Part shown: in pieces, positions 1 to 4,876 of the stretch
How positions within the stretch are numbered: the stretch's first letter is position 1
How the letters are laid out: the number at the start of each line of letters is the position of its first letter
Source of the DNA: Candidatus Aegiribacteria sp.
GTDB taxonomy: Bacteria; Fermentibacterota; Fermentibacteria; Fermentibacterales; JCC-6
Assembly (NCBI GenBank): GCA_030640155.1
Contig: DAOWJX010000359.1
Coordinates: forward strand, 1 to 6,407
Reading direction: 5' to 3'
Length of the DNA stretch: 6,407 nt
The notes under the pieces: model-generated
Seen by the model: only the letters and a program-made list of their open reading frames with translations
Databases searched by the model: none
Told to the model about the DNA's origin: nothing
Program-made: the position numbers and the translations under genes

Positions 1-1
1 A

Positions 2-421
2 ATCGACGCTCCTGTCGGTCGTGATCTTAATAATCGACAGATGATGGGAGTTGTTCAAGCCGGAAAGAGAGCCGTTACCAATTACATGGTTCTTCGTAAA
101 TTCAGATTCTCAAGCATGATCGAATGCAGGCTTGAAACCGGGAGGACCCATCAGATAAGAGTTCACATGTCTTCTGAAAAAGGATGTCCGTTAATAGCGG
201 ATTCGAAGTACGGTGGAAGCAATCCGAAAGGGATTGCATCAACAGCTCGCAATAGAGAGCTGGTGGAAGATGTCCTGCGGCTTGCCGGTCACCAGATGCT
301 TCATGCTGAAACACTTGGTTTCATTCATCCTGTAACAGGTGCTGAACTGGAGTTCAATGAAGCTCCTCCTCTGGAATTCAGGCTGGCGATGAGAAGACTT
401 GAGAGGGACATGGATGACTGA
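2..421 (+). CDS. RluA-family 23S rRNA/tRNA pseudouridine synthase, C-terminal part
   Basis: This is the 3' part of a gene that begins before the window; 139 codons are visible and end in TGA at 419-421. The family isomerises specific uridines in rRNA or tRNA to pseudouridine in the cytoplasm. Seen: the frame is open from base 2 and starts with IDAPVGRD, the loop that follows the catalytic domain core in RluA/RluC/RluD proteins. It is followed by GRTHQIRVHMSS, PLIADSKYGG, and a tail with HQMLHAETLGFIHPVTG and a final APPLEFR. All are standard C-terminal family motifs. The catalytic Asp motif (HRLDxxTSG) would lie upstream and cannot be checked. An internal ATG at 41 is not the start, because conserved sequence continues before it. 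It is the first visible gene of a coupled operon that also holds truA. RluD-type specificity is likely but not provable from this part. Confidence 0.93.
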   Translation: MDAPVGRDLNNRQMMGVVQAGKRAVTNYMVLRKFRFSSMIECRLETGRTHQIRVHMSSEKGCPLIADSKYGGSNPKGIASTARNRELVEDVLRLAGHQMLHAETLGFIHPVTGAELEFNEAPPLEFRLAMRRLERDMDD

Positions 422-1001
422 TTCAGCGTATTCACTCCTGCTTTTTGCGGGTCTTATTGCAGGTCCTGCCTCAGCATTCATGGTGAATATTGAGATCCTT
501 CCGGTCTATCTGATTTTCCCTGTTCTCTGTCTTACAGGAAAAACAGGAAAAGGTACAATGAGATTACTGTTCCTCATTACTGCTCCGGCTTTCTCAATGG
601 TATGGGGTTTGCTCTCCGATAATCCTTTACTGACTGAAAGATCGCTCAGATGGGCAGCCGCGGTTGCGACAGGTGTATTCATGTCCGGTTCTCTTGGCTC
701 TTCGAGAGCTTCAAGACTGCTTCATTCAGCGTCCAGACGCATGCGGCTGGGTGGGTTGCCGGAGACTCTCGCAATGGTGATTTCACTTGCGGGACCCTTC
801 TCAAGTAAGGTTAGAGATGTATTCAGCAGTAGCAGGAAAAACGGAATCAGTATCAGCGAATCCTTCACGATTGCCCTGTCATCTGTATACGAAATGGAAC
901 CGTTCGAGAATGTCTCAATTGAGAAACCGCATCCAGTTCCGATTATTGCGGCCTGCTGCGCCTGGTTACTGCTTCTTGCCGGCATCTCAGGGGTACTGTA
1001 G
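414..1001 (+). CDS. EcfT/CbiQ-like integral membrane protein (tentative)
   Basis: This is a 195-residue membrane protein. I start it at ATG 414, with GAGAGGG at 401-407 six bases upstream; the in-frame TTG at 399 lies at that ribosome site. The start overlaps the previous stop by 8 bases. Hydrophobic segments lie at about residues 6-40, 49-68, 79-95, 115-130 and 176-194. Between the third and fifth is a basic amphipathic stretch (SRRMRLGGLPETLAMVISLAGPF..., then SSSRKNG at about 138-144). Its layout resembles the EcfT/CbiQ coupling region, a helix pair ending in an Ala-Arg-Gly motif, although here the motif reads RKNG and the helix is about one turn short. EcfT normally links vitamin-transporter ATPases to the substrate-binding subunit. 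Context supports this: ecfT sits directly before truA in many Firmicutes, as here. The ATPase genes are not in the preceding position. It may be a diverged EcfT or an unrelated membrane protein. Confidence 0.5.
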   Translation: MTDSAYSLLLFAGLIAGPASAFMVNIEILPVYLIFPVLCLTGKTGKGTMRLLFLITAPAFSMVWGLLSDNPLLTERSLRWAAAVATGVFMSGSLGSSRASRLLHSASRRMRLGGLPETLAMVISLAGPFSSKVRDVFSSSRKNGISISESFTIALSSVYEMEPFENVSIEKPHPVPIIAACCAWLLLLAGISGVL

Positions 1002-1003
1002 GC

Positions 1004-1744
1004 ATGGCTTTGTTCAGAATCATGATGAAGATAGAGTATGATGGAACTGAATTTCACGGGTGGCAATTACAGCCTGGCGCGAGAACCGTACAGAGTGAGA
1101 TTGAATCCGTTCTTGAAAGCCTTTGTGAAAGAAAGATCAGAATTGAAGGATCCGGAAGAACGGATTCCGGAGTACATGCCCTCGGGCAGATTGCTCATGC
1201 GGATATCAAGGCAGGTGAGTTTGATAGAATAGAAAATGGATTACCATCAATGCTTGCTGCAGATGTGGCGGTGACTTCTCTTTCAAGAGTTGAAAACACA
1301 TTCCACGCGCGGTTCGATGCTGTTTCAAGACTTTACAGATACCGAATCTCAAAAGAGAAACATCCACTGACATCAAGATACAGCTATATTCTCAGAGGAT
1401 CCCATACACTTGATGTTGAAGCAATGCGGAAGGCAGCATCGCTGTCGATAGGAGAGAACAACTGGAAAGCCATGGCAAAGGAAGGCAGCTCTAATTCGAA
1501 CTGGATAGTGAAAGTTATCGATGCGCAGGTCCTGGAGGATCAGTCAGGGTGGACTTTTCTTATAAAGGCTAACAGGTTTCTAAGAGGAGTGGTCAGAATC
1601 TGGGCTGGAACTCTCGCACGAATTGGTTCCGGTTCAGACTCTCCGGAGCTTATTACCGAGCTTCTTGAAAGCGGAGACCGAAACAGAGCCGGAGAGTCTC
1701 TCCCTGCAAAGGGACTTACACTACTGGAGGTGAGGTACAGTTGA
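1004..1744 (+). CDS. truA: tRNA pseudouridine(38-40) synthase TruA
   Basis: TruA converts uridines 38, 39 and 40 in the anticodon arm of many tRNAs to pseudouridine. The 246-residue length is normal for the family. Seen: the N-terminal KIEYDGTEFHGWQ motif at about 9-21, and GSGRTDSGVHALGQ at 49-62, which carries the catalytic Asp at 54. Next come FHARFDAVSRLYRYRI at 100-115 with the conserved Tyr pair, GENNW at about 150, and IKANRFLRGVVR followed by the Gly-rich end of the core. These line up in order with E. coli TruA. The ATG at 1004 is two bases after the previous stop and has AGGGG at 989-993. ATGs at 1022 and 1025 are possible shorter starts but would leave little before the conserved KIEYDG. 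The gene is coupled to both neighbours and probably has no promoter of its own. Confidence 0.97.
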   Translation: MALFRIMMKIEYDGTEFHGWQLQPGARTVQSEIESVLESLCERKIRIEGSGRTDSGVHALGQIAHADIKAGEFDRIENGLPSMLAADVAVTSLSRVENTFHARFDAVSRLYRYRISKEKHPLTSRYSYILRGSHTLDVEAMRKAASLSIGENNWKAMAKEGSSNSNWIVKVIDAQVLEDQSGWTFLIKANRFLRGVVRIWAGTLARIGSGSDSPELITELLESGDRNRAGESLPAKGLTLLEVRYS

Positions 1745-2700
1745 GTGCTGAATTCAACAGAAAGAAACTCAGGATGAAATCCCTGAAGGAAAGATCAAGT
1801 AAAGTAAATACGGAACTCCTTATCGGCAAATTGACCGGTCGTCAGATGCGGGTGGAAGATTTTGTAGAAGCACTTCCCGACATTCTGGCTGTACGAGGAA
1901 TGAAGATGCTTGCTTCAGCGATACTGAAAGCAAGAGAGGTCGGGGCTGCAAGGATATTCATGTACGGTGGGCATGTTATTAAATGCGGTCTGGGTCCACT
2001 GCTGGTGAAATGGCTGCGGGAGGGCCGAATCAGCTGTCTTGCTACAAATGGAGCGGGTACTATTCATGATATCGAAATGGCTATCTTCGGAGAGACTTCT
2101 GAAGATGTTGAGGCGGGGATATCCGACGGCAGTTTCGGCATGTGGAAGGAAACTGGAGAGATATATGCGACAGCACTTGAACTTGCGGATAAAGAATCAA
2201 TCGGGCTTGGAGAAGCTCTTGGAAGAGAAATCCTCAGACTTGGTGGTAATGCCGCAGTGAGTCCTCTGGCTGCTGCATGCACAGCCGGAATTCCGGTTAC
2301 GGTACATCCTGCTCTAGGAGGAGACATTGTACATCCTCACCCATTACTCAGCTGGGAGAAACTCGGCGCTGCGGCAGAAAGAGATTTTGATCTTCTCGGG
2401 GAGAGAATCACATCTCTTTCCGATGGTGTAGTTATTAATGCGGGTTCCGCAGTGGTGATGCCTGAAGTGTTTTTGAAGCTTCTTACATCAGCGATCAACC
2501 TGGGCTACAGCATCAGTAATTTCACAGCGGCGAGTTTTGATATGATCAGCCAGTACAGACCTGTAAACAACGTTGTATTCAGACCGGTCAAGGCTCTGGG
2601 GGGAACGCCGATCATTCTGATCGGGCATCACGAGTTGATGCTTCCGATGCTGGACATCTTCATTGATACAGAGGAGGCTGCAGATGATAAGAACAGCTGA
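1741..2700 (+). CDS. Deoxyhypusine-synthase-like conserved protein, function unknown
   Basis: This is a 319-residue soluble protein. The start is TTG at 1741, overlapping the truA stop as TTGA, with GGAGGTGAGG at 1726-1735 just upstream; the next in-frame ATG (1774) has no comparable site. Conserved-looking blocks in order are YGGHVIKCGLGPLL at 75-88, TNGAGTIHDIEMAIFGETSED at 102-122, SDGSFGMWKETG at 128-139, VHPALGGDIVHPHP at 188-201, INAGSAVVMPEVFLK at 232-246, FDMISQYRPVNNVVFRP at 266-282, and GHHELMLPML at 295-304. The pattern (glycine-rich strand-loop-helix repeats, NGAG followed by HD) resembles the NAD-binding fold of deoxyhypusine synthase and its bacterial homologues. I do not see the WGK-type motif that holds the catalytic Lys of the eukaryotic enzyme. 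Hypusine formation is therefore not supported, and the substrate is unknown. Co-transcription with truA and an RluA enzyme does not by itself define a role. Confidence 0.6.
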   Translation: MSAEFNRKKLRMKSLKERSSKVNTELLIGKLTGRQMRVEDFVEALPDILAVRGMKMLASAILKAREVGAARIFMYGGHVIKCGLGPLLVKWLREGRISCLATNGAGTIHDIEMAIFGETSEDVEAGISDGSFGMWKETGEIYATALELADKESIGLGEALGREILRLGGNAAVSPLAAACTAGIPVTVHPALGGDIVHPHPLLSWEKLGAAAERDFDLLGERITSLSDGVVINAGSAVVMPEVFLKLLTSAINLGYSISNFTAASFDMISQYRPVNNVVFRPVKALGGTPIILIGHHELMLPMLDIFIDTEEAADDKNS

Positions 2701-3142
2701 AGTATTCATTTTCCTGATTCTGCTGATCATGGTTGCTTGTGGTAATACAACGATTTCTACTGATACGGATCAGGTTGAAATCACTGAAGATATTAATCCA
2801 TACTCTGATCCTCCAGGATATACGGGGAATCCTTTCGAGGATTTCCCAGTTGTCATAGGTGTACCTGTTCCCGGGGAAACATATGAAGAGCAAGGCTTTG
2901 AAATTCTTTCCGGTACACATTTTACCGTGCAGATATCTGCTGCCACATCGCAGGAAACCGCACAGCGTCTTGCTGAATCGGTTTCTGCGGATATAACGCT
3001 CCCTGTATTCATTGATCATATCGGCGTGTACTGGAAAGTCAGGGTTGGCGCCTTCCCGGCACGAGAGGATGCTGTCGATTATTCGCGTGTTCTGATGGAT
3101 CTGGGTTTCACAGATGCCTGGGTAACAACAAGAGAGCCCTGA
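2684..3142 (+). CDS. SPOR-domain lipoprotein
   Basis: This protein of 152 residues starts at ATG 2684, six bases after GAGGAGG at 2671-2677, and overlaps the preceding gene by 17 bases; an in-frame TTG at 2663 would put the ribosome site inside the gene. The N-terminus (MIRTAEV, a hydrophobic run, then MVAC-G) is a lipoprotein signal with the lipidated Cys at residue 19. The residue after Cys is Gly, so the mature protein probably goes to the outer membrane. A Pro/Asp/Thr-rich linker follows. The last about 75 residues, from HFTVQISAATS through YWKVRVGAFPAREDAVDYSRVLMDLGF to WVTTREP, are a SPOR domain. SPOR domains bind peptidoglycan glycan strands stripped of stem peptides, typically at division sites. 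A role at the cell envelope or septum is therefore inferred. It is the last gene of the operon, and no gene follows for about 250 bases. Confidence 0.85.
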   Translation: MIRTAEVFIFLILLIMVACGNTTISTDTDQVEITEDINPYSDPPGYTGNPFEDFPVVIGVPVPGETYEEQGFEILSGTHFTVQISAATSQETAQRLAESVSADITLPVFIDHIGVYWKVRVGAFPAREDAVDYSRVLMDLGFTDAWVTTREP

Positions 3143-3181
3143 CCTTGACAAAAAGCGGAATTCAGGTGATATATCCATCCG

Positions 3182-3204
3182 CTCTGTGAAAGAATAAACA
3201 GAGT
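3182..3204 (+). terminator. Weak candidate terminator after the operon
   Basis: CTCTGT (3182-3187) can pair with ACAGAG (3198-3203) around a 10-base A-rich loop, followed by TATTT. A competing stem AGCGGA (3154-3159) / TCCGCT (3178-3183) overlaps it. Neither has a GC-rich stem with a long T-run, so this is only a possible end for the operon transcript. Confidence 0.25.
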
Positions 3205-3211
3205 ATTTGGT

Positions 3212-3392
3212 GCGTTAGAAATATAACTTGAGCGGGTTATCGACTAGTTTGGTTCCCCGCTCGAACTGGAATTAAAACTTGGGCGGGTTATCGACTGGTT
3301 CGATCCCCGCTCGAGCATGAGCGTTAGCAACAAAACTTGTGCGGGAAACCGAACATCTGTGAGGTCCCCGTTCGAACTGGAATTAAACATTG
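3212..3392 (+). repeat. Array of three degenerate GC-stem hairpin repeats before the tRNA
   Basis: Three imperfect hairpins follow each other. Hairpin 1 pairs 3228-3236 (TTGAGCGGG) with 3256-3264 (CCCGCTCGA). Hairpin 2 pairs 3278-3287 with 3306-3315. Hairpin 3 pairs 3337-3345 with 3367-3375, with one mismatch. Hairpins 1 and 2 share GCGGGTTATCGACT. Hairpins 1 and 3 are both preceded by GCGTTAG (3212, 3321) exactly 21 bases before GCGGG, and both are followed by GAACTGGAATTAAA (3263, 3374). This implies an older duplication with a period of about 110 bases. The 3' side of hairpin 2 contains GGTTCGATCC, which fits a tRNA T-arm, followed by CCCGCTC as in the adjacent tRNA acceptor. The units may therefore be collapsed tRNA copies (inference). 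No protein gene is visible here. Confidence 0.75.
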
Positions 3393-3396
3393 CCGA

Positions 3397-3472
3397 GCGG
3401 GAATAGCTCAGTTGGTAGAGCCCTACCTTGCCAAGGTAGCTGTCGCGGGTTCAAGTCCCGTTTCCCGCTCCA
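3397..3472 (+). tRNA. tRNA-Gly (anticodon GCC), CCA encoded
   Basis: This is a complete cloverleaf of 76 bases. The acceptor stem GCGGGAA (3397-3403) pairs with TTCCCGC (3462-3468), followed by the discriminator T and an encoded CCA at 3470-3472. The D-arm is GCTC...GAGC (3406-3421). The anticodon stem CTACC/GGTAG (3423-3427 / 3435-3439) closes the loop TTGCCAA with anticodon GCC at 3430-3432. The T-arm is GCGGG/CCCGT around loop TTCAAGT (3445-3461) with one G-U pair. The tRNA decodes GGC and GGT. All conserved positions look intact, so it is likely functional. The neighbouring repeats share its GCGGG and CCCGCTC acceptor ends. Confidence 0.96.
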
Positions 3473-3478
3473 AGTATC

Positions 3479-3516
3479 AAAAAGAGCAGCTGGAATAATA
3501 TCTGGTTGCTCTTTTT
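3479..3516 (+). terminator. Rho-independent terminator of tRNA-Gly
   Basis: AAAAAGAGCA (3479-3488) pairs perfectly with TGCTCTTTTT (3507-3516). The stem extends inward by five more pairs including G-U pairs, leaving an 8-base loop (3494-3501), and the descending strand ends in a run of five T. It starts six bases after the tRNA CCA, which fits termination of the tRNA transcript. Because the A-run mirrors the T-run, it could also terminate transcription from the other side. Confidence 0.85.
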
Positions 3517-3525
3517 GGTTAACCT

Positions 3526-3575
3526 TACGCGGGGACTTCGGCATGCTCATTCACATCTTTCTCGTAACCCGCTCC
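3526..3575 (+). repeat. 50-bp direct repeat, copy 1
   Basis: This unit is identical over 50 bases to 3622-3671. It begins TACGCGGGGACTTCGGC and ends TAACCCGCTCC. GCGGG (3529-3533) and CCCGC (3568-3572) can pair, giving a short GC stem with a long loop. Read on the minus strand it begins GGAGCGGGTTACGA, close to GAGCGGGTTATCGA in hairpin 1 upstream of the tRNA. It is therefore probably an inverted relative of that family. The small palindrome at 3585-3607 follows it. Confidence 0.9.
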
Positions 3576-3584
3576 GCTTGCCTT

Positions 3585-3607
3585 TAAATAGTGACAGGCA
3601 CTATTTA
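3585..3607 (+). repeat. Small palindrome TAGTG-ACAGG-CACTA, copy 1
   Basis: TAAATAGTG (3585-3593) pairs over nine bases with CACTATTTA (3599-3607) around the loop ACAGG. The same element recurs at 4622-4644, in both cases shortly after a copy of the GCGGGGACTTCGGC repeat. The form recalls REP-type palindromes mobilised by Y1 (IS200/IS605-like) transposases, but no transposase is in the window. Confidence 0.8.
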
Positions 3608-3621
3608 TTATTATCCAGGCA

Positions 3622-3671
3622 TACGCGGGGACTTCGGCATGCTCATTCACATCTTTCTCGTAACCCGCTCC
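3622..3671 (+). repeat. 50-bp direct repeat, copy 2
   Basis: This is the exact duplicate of 3526-3575, starting 96 bases after it. Its end, CCCGCTCCA at 3664-3672, also matches the last nine bases of the tRNA-Gly gene including the CCA. Perfect identity points to a recent duplication or to homogenisation between the copies. Unlike copies 1 and 3, it has no small palindrome after it. Confidence 0.9.
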
Positions 3672-3699
3672 ATTTCCATTCGCTGTCAATTACGATAAC

Positions 3700-3729
3700 T
3701 TGACAAAGTATTAATCTTATCAATAGTAT
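3700..3729 (+). promoter_or_regulatory. Sigma70-like promoter for the outer-membrane protein gene
   Basis: A perfect TTGACA (3700-3705) is followed after 18 bases by TAGTAT (3724-3729), which matches four of six -10 positions. The region is visibly AT-rich. Transcription would begin near 3736 and leave a leader of about 155 bases before the ATG at 3893, long enough for the hairpin at 3743-3770. Confidence 0.5.
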
Positions 3730-3742
3730 TAATGATAATGGT

Positions 3743-3770
3743 TTGCATATCTAAGTAATAAGATATGTAG
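3743..3770 (+). promoter_or_regulatory. Hairpin in the leader of the outer-membrane protein gene
   Basis: CATATCT (3746-3752) pairs perfectly with AGATATG (3761-3767); three outer pairs, two of them G-U, extend the stem to ten. The hairpin lies just after the predicted transcription start. It could be an operator-like dyad, an RNA-stabilising hairpin, or simply an AT-rich coincidence. The rest of 3771-3880 shows nothing recognisable. Confidence 0.3.
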
Positions 3771-3892
3771 TAGTTACATAAATATATGTTAGGTTATTGA
3801 ATTCTTATCAGTATATTATTGGGAGAATAGTAGCCAATTCGGGACATAAAAGGATGTGTCAGGAGCACTAATCATAAACAGGAGGGAGTATC

Positions 3893-4534
3893 ATGAAAAA
3901 CATGAATATAGTTCTGGTGGTATTTTTGGCAGTTATCACTGTATTGCCAGCCAGTGCTCAGATAAGTCTTGGTGTTCTGGGCGGTCTGAACATGGCAAAC
4001 CTCAGTATGGATGAAGGCGATATGGGTGATGCTGAATTTTCCAGTCGGACCGTTCTCGGTTTTGGCGGTATTCTGGATTATAGCTTGAGCGAGAATATTG
4101 CATTGCGCCTGGAGCCGATGTATATGCAAAAGGGTGCTGATATAGTGGTAGATGGAATTGATGATAAATTTATTGTCAAGCTATCTTACTTCGAAGTTCC
4201 CTTGATGTTCAAGTATTCTTTCAGCAGTGCTGATATTAATCCTTATATCATGGCTGGTCCAAGCATTGGCTTCCTTCTGGAAGCGAAGACGGAATTAGAC
4301 GCTAGTGGAGCTCCGGACGCGACAGATATAAAGGATGAGACCAAAGATATTGATTTCAGCTTAGGTTTTGGTGCCGGTGTGAATCTACCGATGGGTAATA
4401 ACTCCATTTTCGTAGATGCTCGTTACGTACTTGGCTTGACAAACATCGTTGATGATCCGGAAGCACCAGATGATGATGTTAAAAACGAAGGTATTCAGAT
4501 ATTTGCTGGAATTACTTATCCGGTTGGTGGTTAA
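3893..4534 (+). CDS. PorT-like outer-membrane beta-barrel protein
   Basis: This 213-residue secreted protein starts at ATG 3893, with GGAGG at 3881-3885 seven bases before it. The N-terminus is a clear signal peptide: MKNMN, a hydrophobic core, and the cleavage site ASA-Q after residue 22. The mature part alternates short hydrophobic strands with acidic turns: SLGVLGGLNMANLS, FGGILDYSLSENIALRLEPMYMQKGA, SYFEVPLMFKYSF, NPYIMAGPSIGFLL, DFSLGFGAGVNLPMG, SIFVDARYVLGLTNI, and IQIFAGITYPV. This is the pattern of the eight-stranded outer-membrane beta-barrel family (OMP_b-brl_2, PorT-like). Such proteins sit in the outer membrane, and their individual roles are mostly unknown. It stands alone with its own promoter, bracketed by repeat copies at 3622-3671 and 4572-4617, so it may have arrived separately from the operon upstream. 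I see no classical terminator directly after it; the palindrome at 4622-4644 may serve. Confidence 0.85.
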   Translation: MKNMNIVLVVFLAVITVLPASAQISLGVLGGLNMANLSMDEGDMGDAEFSSRTVLGFGGILDYSLSENIALRLEPMYMQKGADIVVDGIDDKFIVKLSYFEVPLMFKYSFSSADINPYIMAGPSIGFLLEAKTELDASGAPDATDIKDETKDIDFSLGFGAGVNLPMGNNSIFVDARYVLGLTNIVDDPEAPDDDVKNEGIQIFAGITYPVGG

Positions 4535-4571
4535 TACGATTTCTTAATGGGATTACCTTTATTGAGTTCAA

Positions 4572-4617
4572 GCGGGGACTTCGGCCTGCTCATTCACAAG
4601 CGTTTCGTAAGCTGCTC
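4572..4617 (+). repeat. Diverged copy 3 of the GC-stem repeat
   Basis: GCGGGGACTTCGGC (4572-4585) is identical to copies 1 and 2. After one substitution comes TGCTCATTCACA, again identical; the remainder (AGCGTTTCGTAAGCTGCTC) is diverged but keeps CGTAA and the terminal GCTC. The closing stem survives only with a G-U pair. It lies about 900 bases from copy 2, on the other side of the outer-membrane protein gene and in the same orientation. Confidence 0.8.
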
Positions 4618-4621
4618 TTAT

Positions 4622-4644
4622 TAAGTAGTGACAGGCACTATTTA
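4622..4644 (+). repeat. Small palindrome TAGTG-ACAGG-CACTA, copy 2
   Basis: TAAGTAGTG (4622-4630) pairs with CACTATTTA (4636-4644) around the same ACAGG loop as at 3585-3607. The only base difference in the stem turns an A-T pair into G-T, so pairing is kept. TTTATG follows. It may also act as the transcript end of the outer-membrane protein gene. The rest of 4645-4732 shows nothing I can name. Confidence 0.75.
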
Positions 4645-4732
4645 TTTATGTCAGATCCACAGATGGACTTTGGCGTTGCCTTAGATCGCTGATGCTGACG
4701 TTAAATATCCATCAAGGATTTGAGGTTATTCT

Positions 4733-4876
4733 ATGCATGATAATGAAATTATTTTTCATACGATAAGTGTTATTCATTCTCCCCACAAAATAATATCCAG
4801 GACACCAATACAACGTGCCTTCTGCATTGGCATCAAGAGAACAGTTGTATCAGGAGACATATATGCAGCATTGTGA
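4733..4876 (+). pseudogene. Truncated TrmO/TsaA-type (UPF0066) tRNA methyltransferase remnant
   Basis: This reading frame of 47 codons starts at ATG 4733 with GAGG at 4722-4725, so it still has a normal translation start. Residues about 6-39 match the N-terminus of the UPF0066/TrmO family: ISVIHSPHK at 11-19, then TPIQRAFCIGIKRTVV at 24-39, against the family pattern IGxIHSPxK...GTPIQ...GIKGTV. Full-length members are much longer and carry out SAM-dependent N6-methylation of t6A37 in tRNA. Here the resemblance stops near base 4850, and the frame ends with unrelated residues at TGA 4874-4876. The break coincides with the ribosome site of the next gene. I infer a 3' truncation by recombination that joined the following hydrolase gene. 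It is unlikely to be active, though a short peptide may still be made. Confidence 0.65.

Noticed and set aside
722..1066. Minus-strand and alternative-frame open frames across the operon
   Set aside because: Each overlaps a gene with recognisable motifs or strong coupling signals, and none has a recognisable domain.
3212..3671. Repeats around the tRNA considered as a CRISPR array
   Set aside because: Units are degenerate upstream, only two are identical downstream, intervals are unequal and contain other palindromes and a tRNA, and there is no cas gene.
3664..3672. CCCGCTCCA shared with the tRNA 3' end as a phage or island attachment pair
   Set aside because: Only nine bases match, copy 2 is part of the repeat family, and no integrase is nearby.
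3390..3703. Open frames of about 65 codons over the tRNA and the 50-bp repeats
   Set aside because: They translate the tRNA and the DNA repeats; the shared peptide RGLRHAHSHLSRNPL is only the 50-bp repeat in frame. No ribosome site.
4687..4706. GTTAAAT at 4700 as a second attC end before the lipase
   Set aside because: No RYYYAAC box at the right distance and no complementary left half, so there is only one half-box match.
4815..4862. GTG 4815 as the lipase start
   Set aside because: The bases encode the TrmO-like remnant in another frame, and ATG 4863 has a well-spaced AGGAG.
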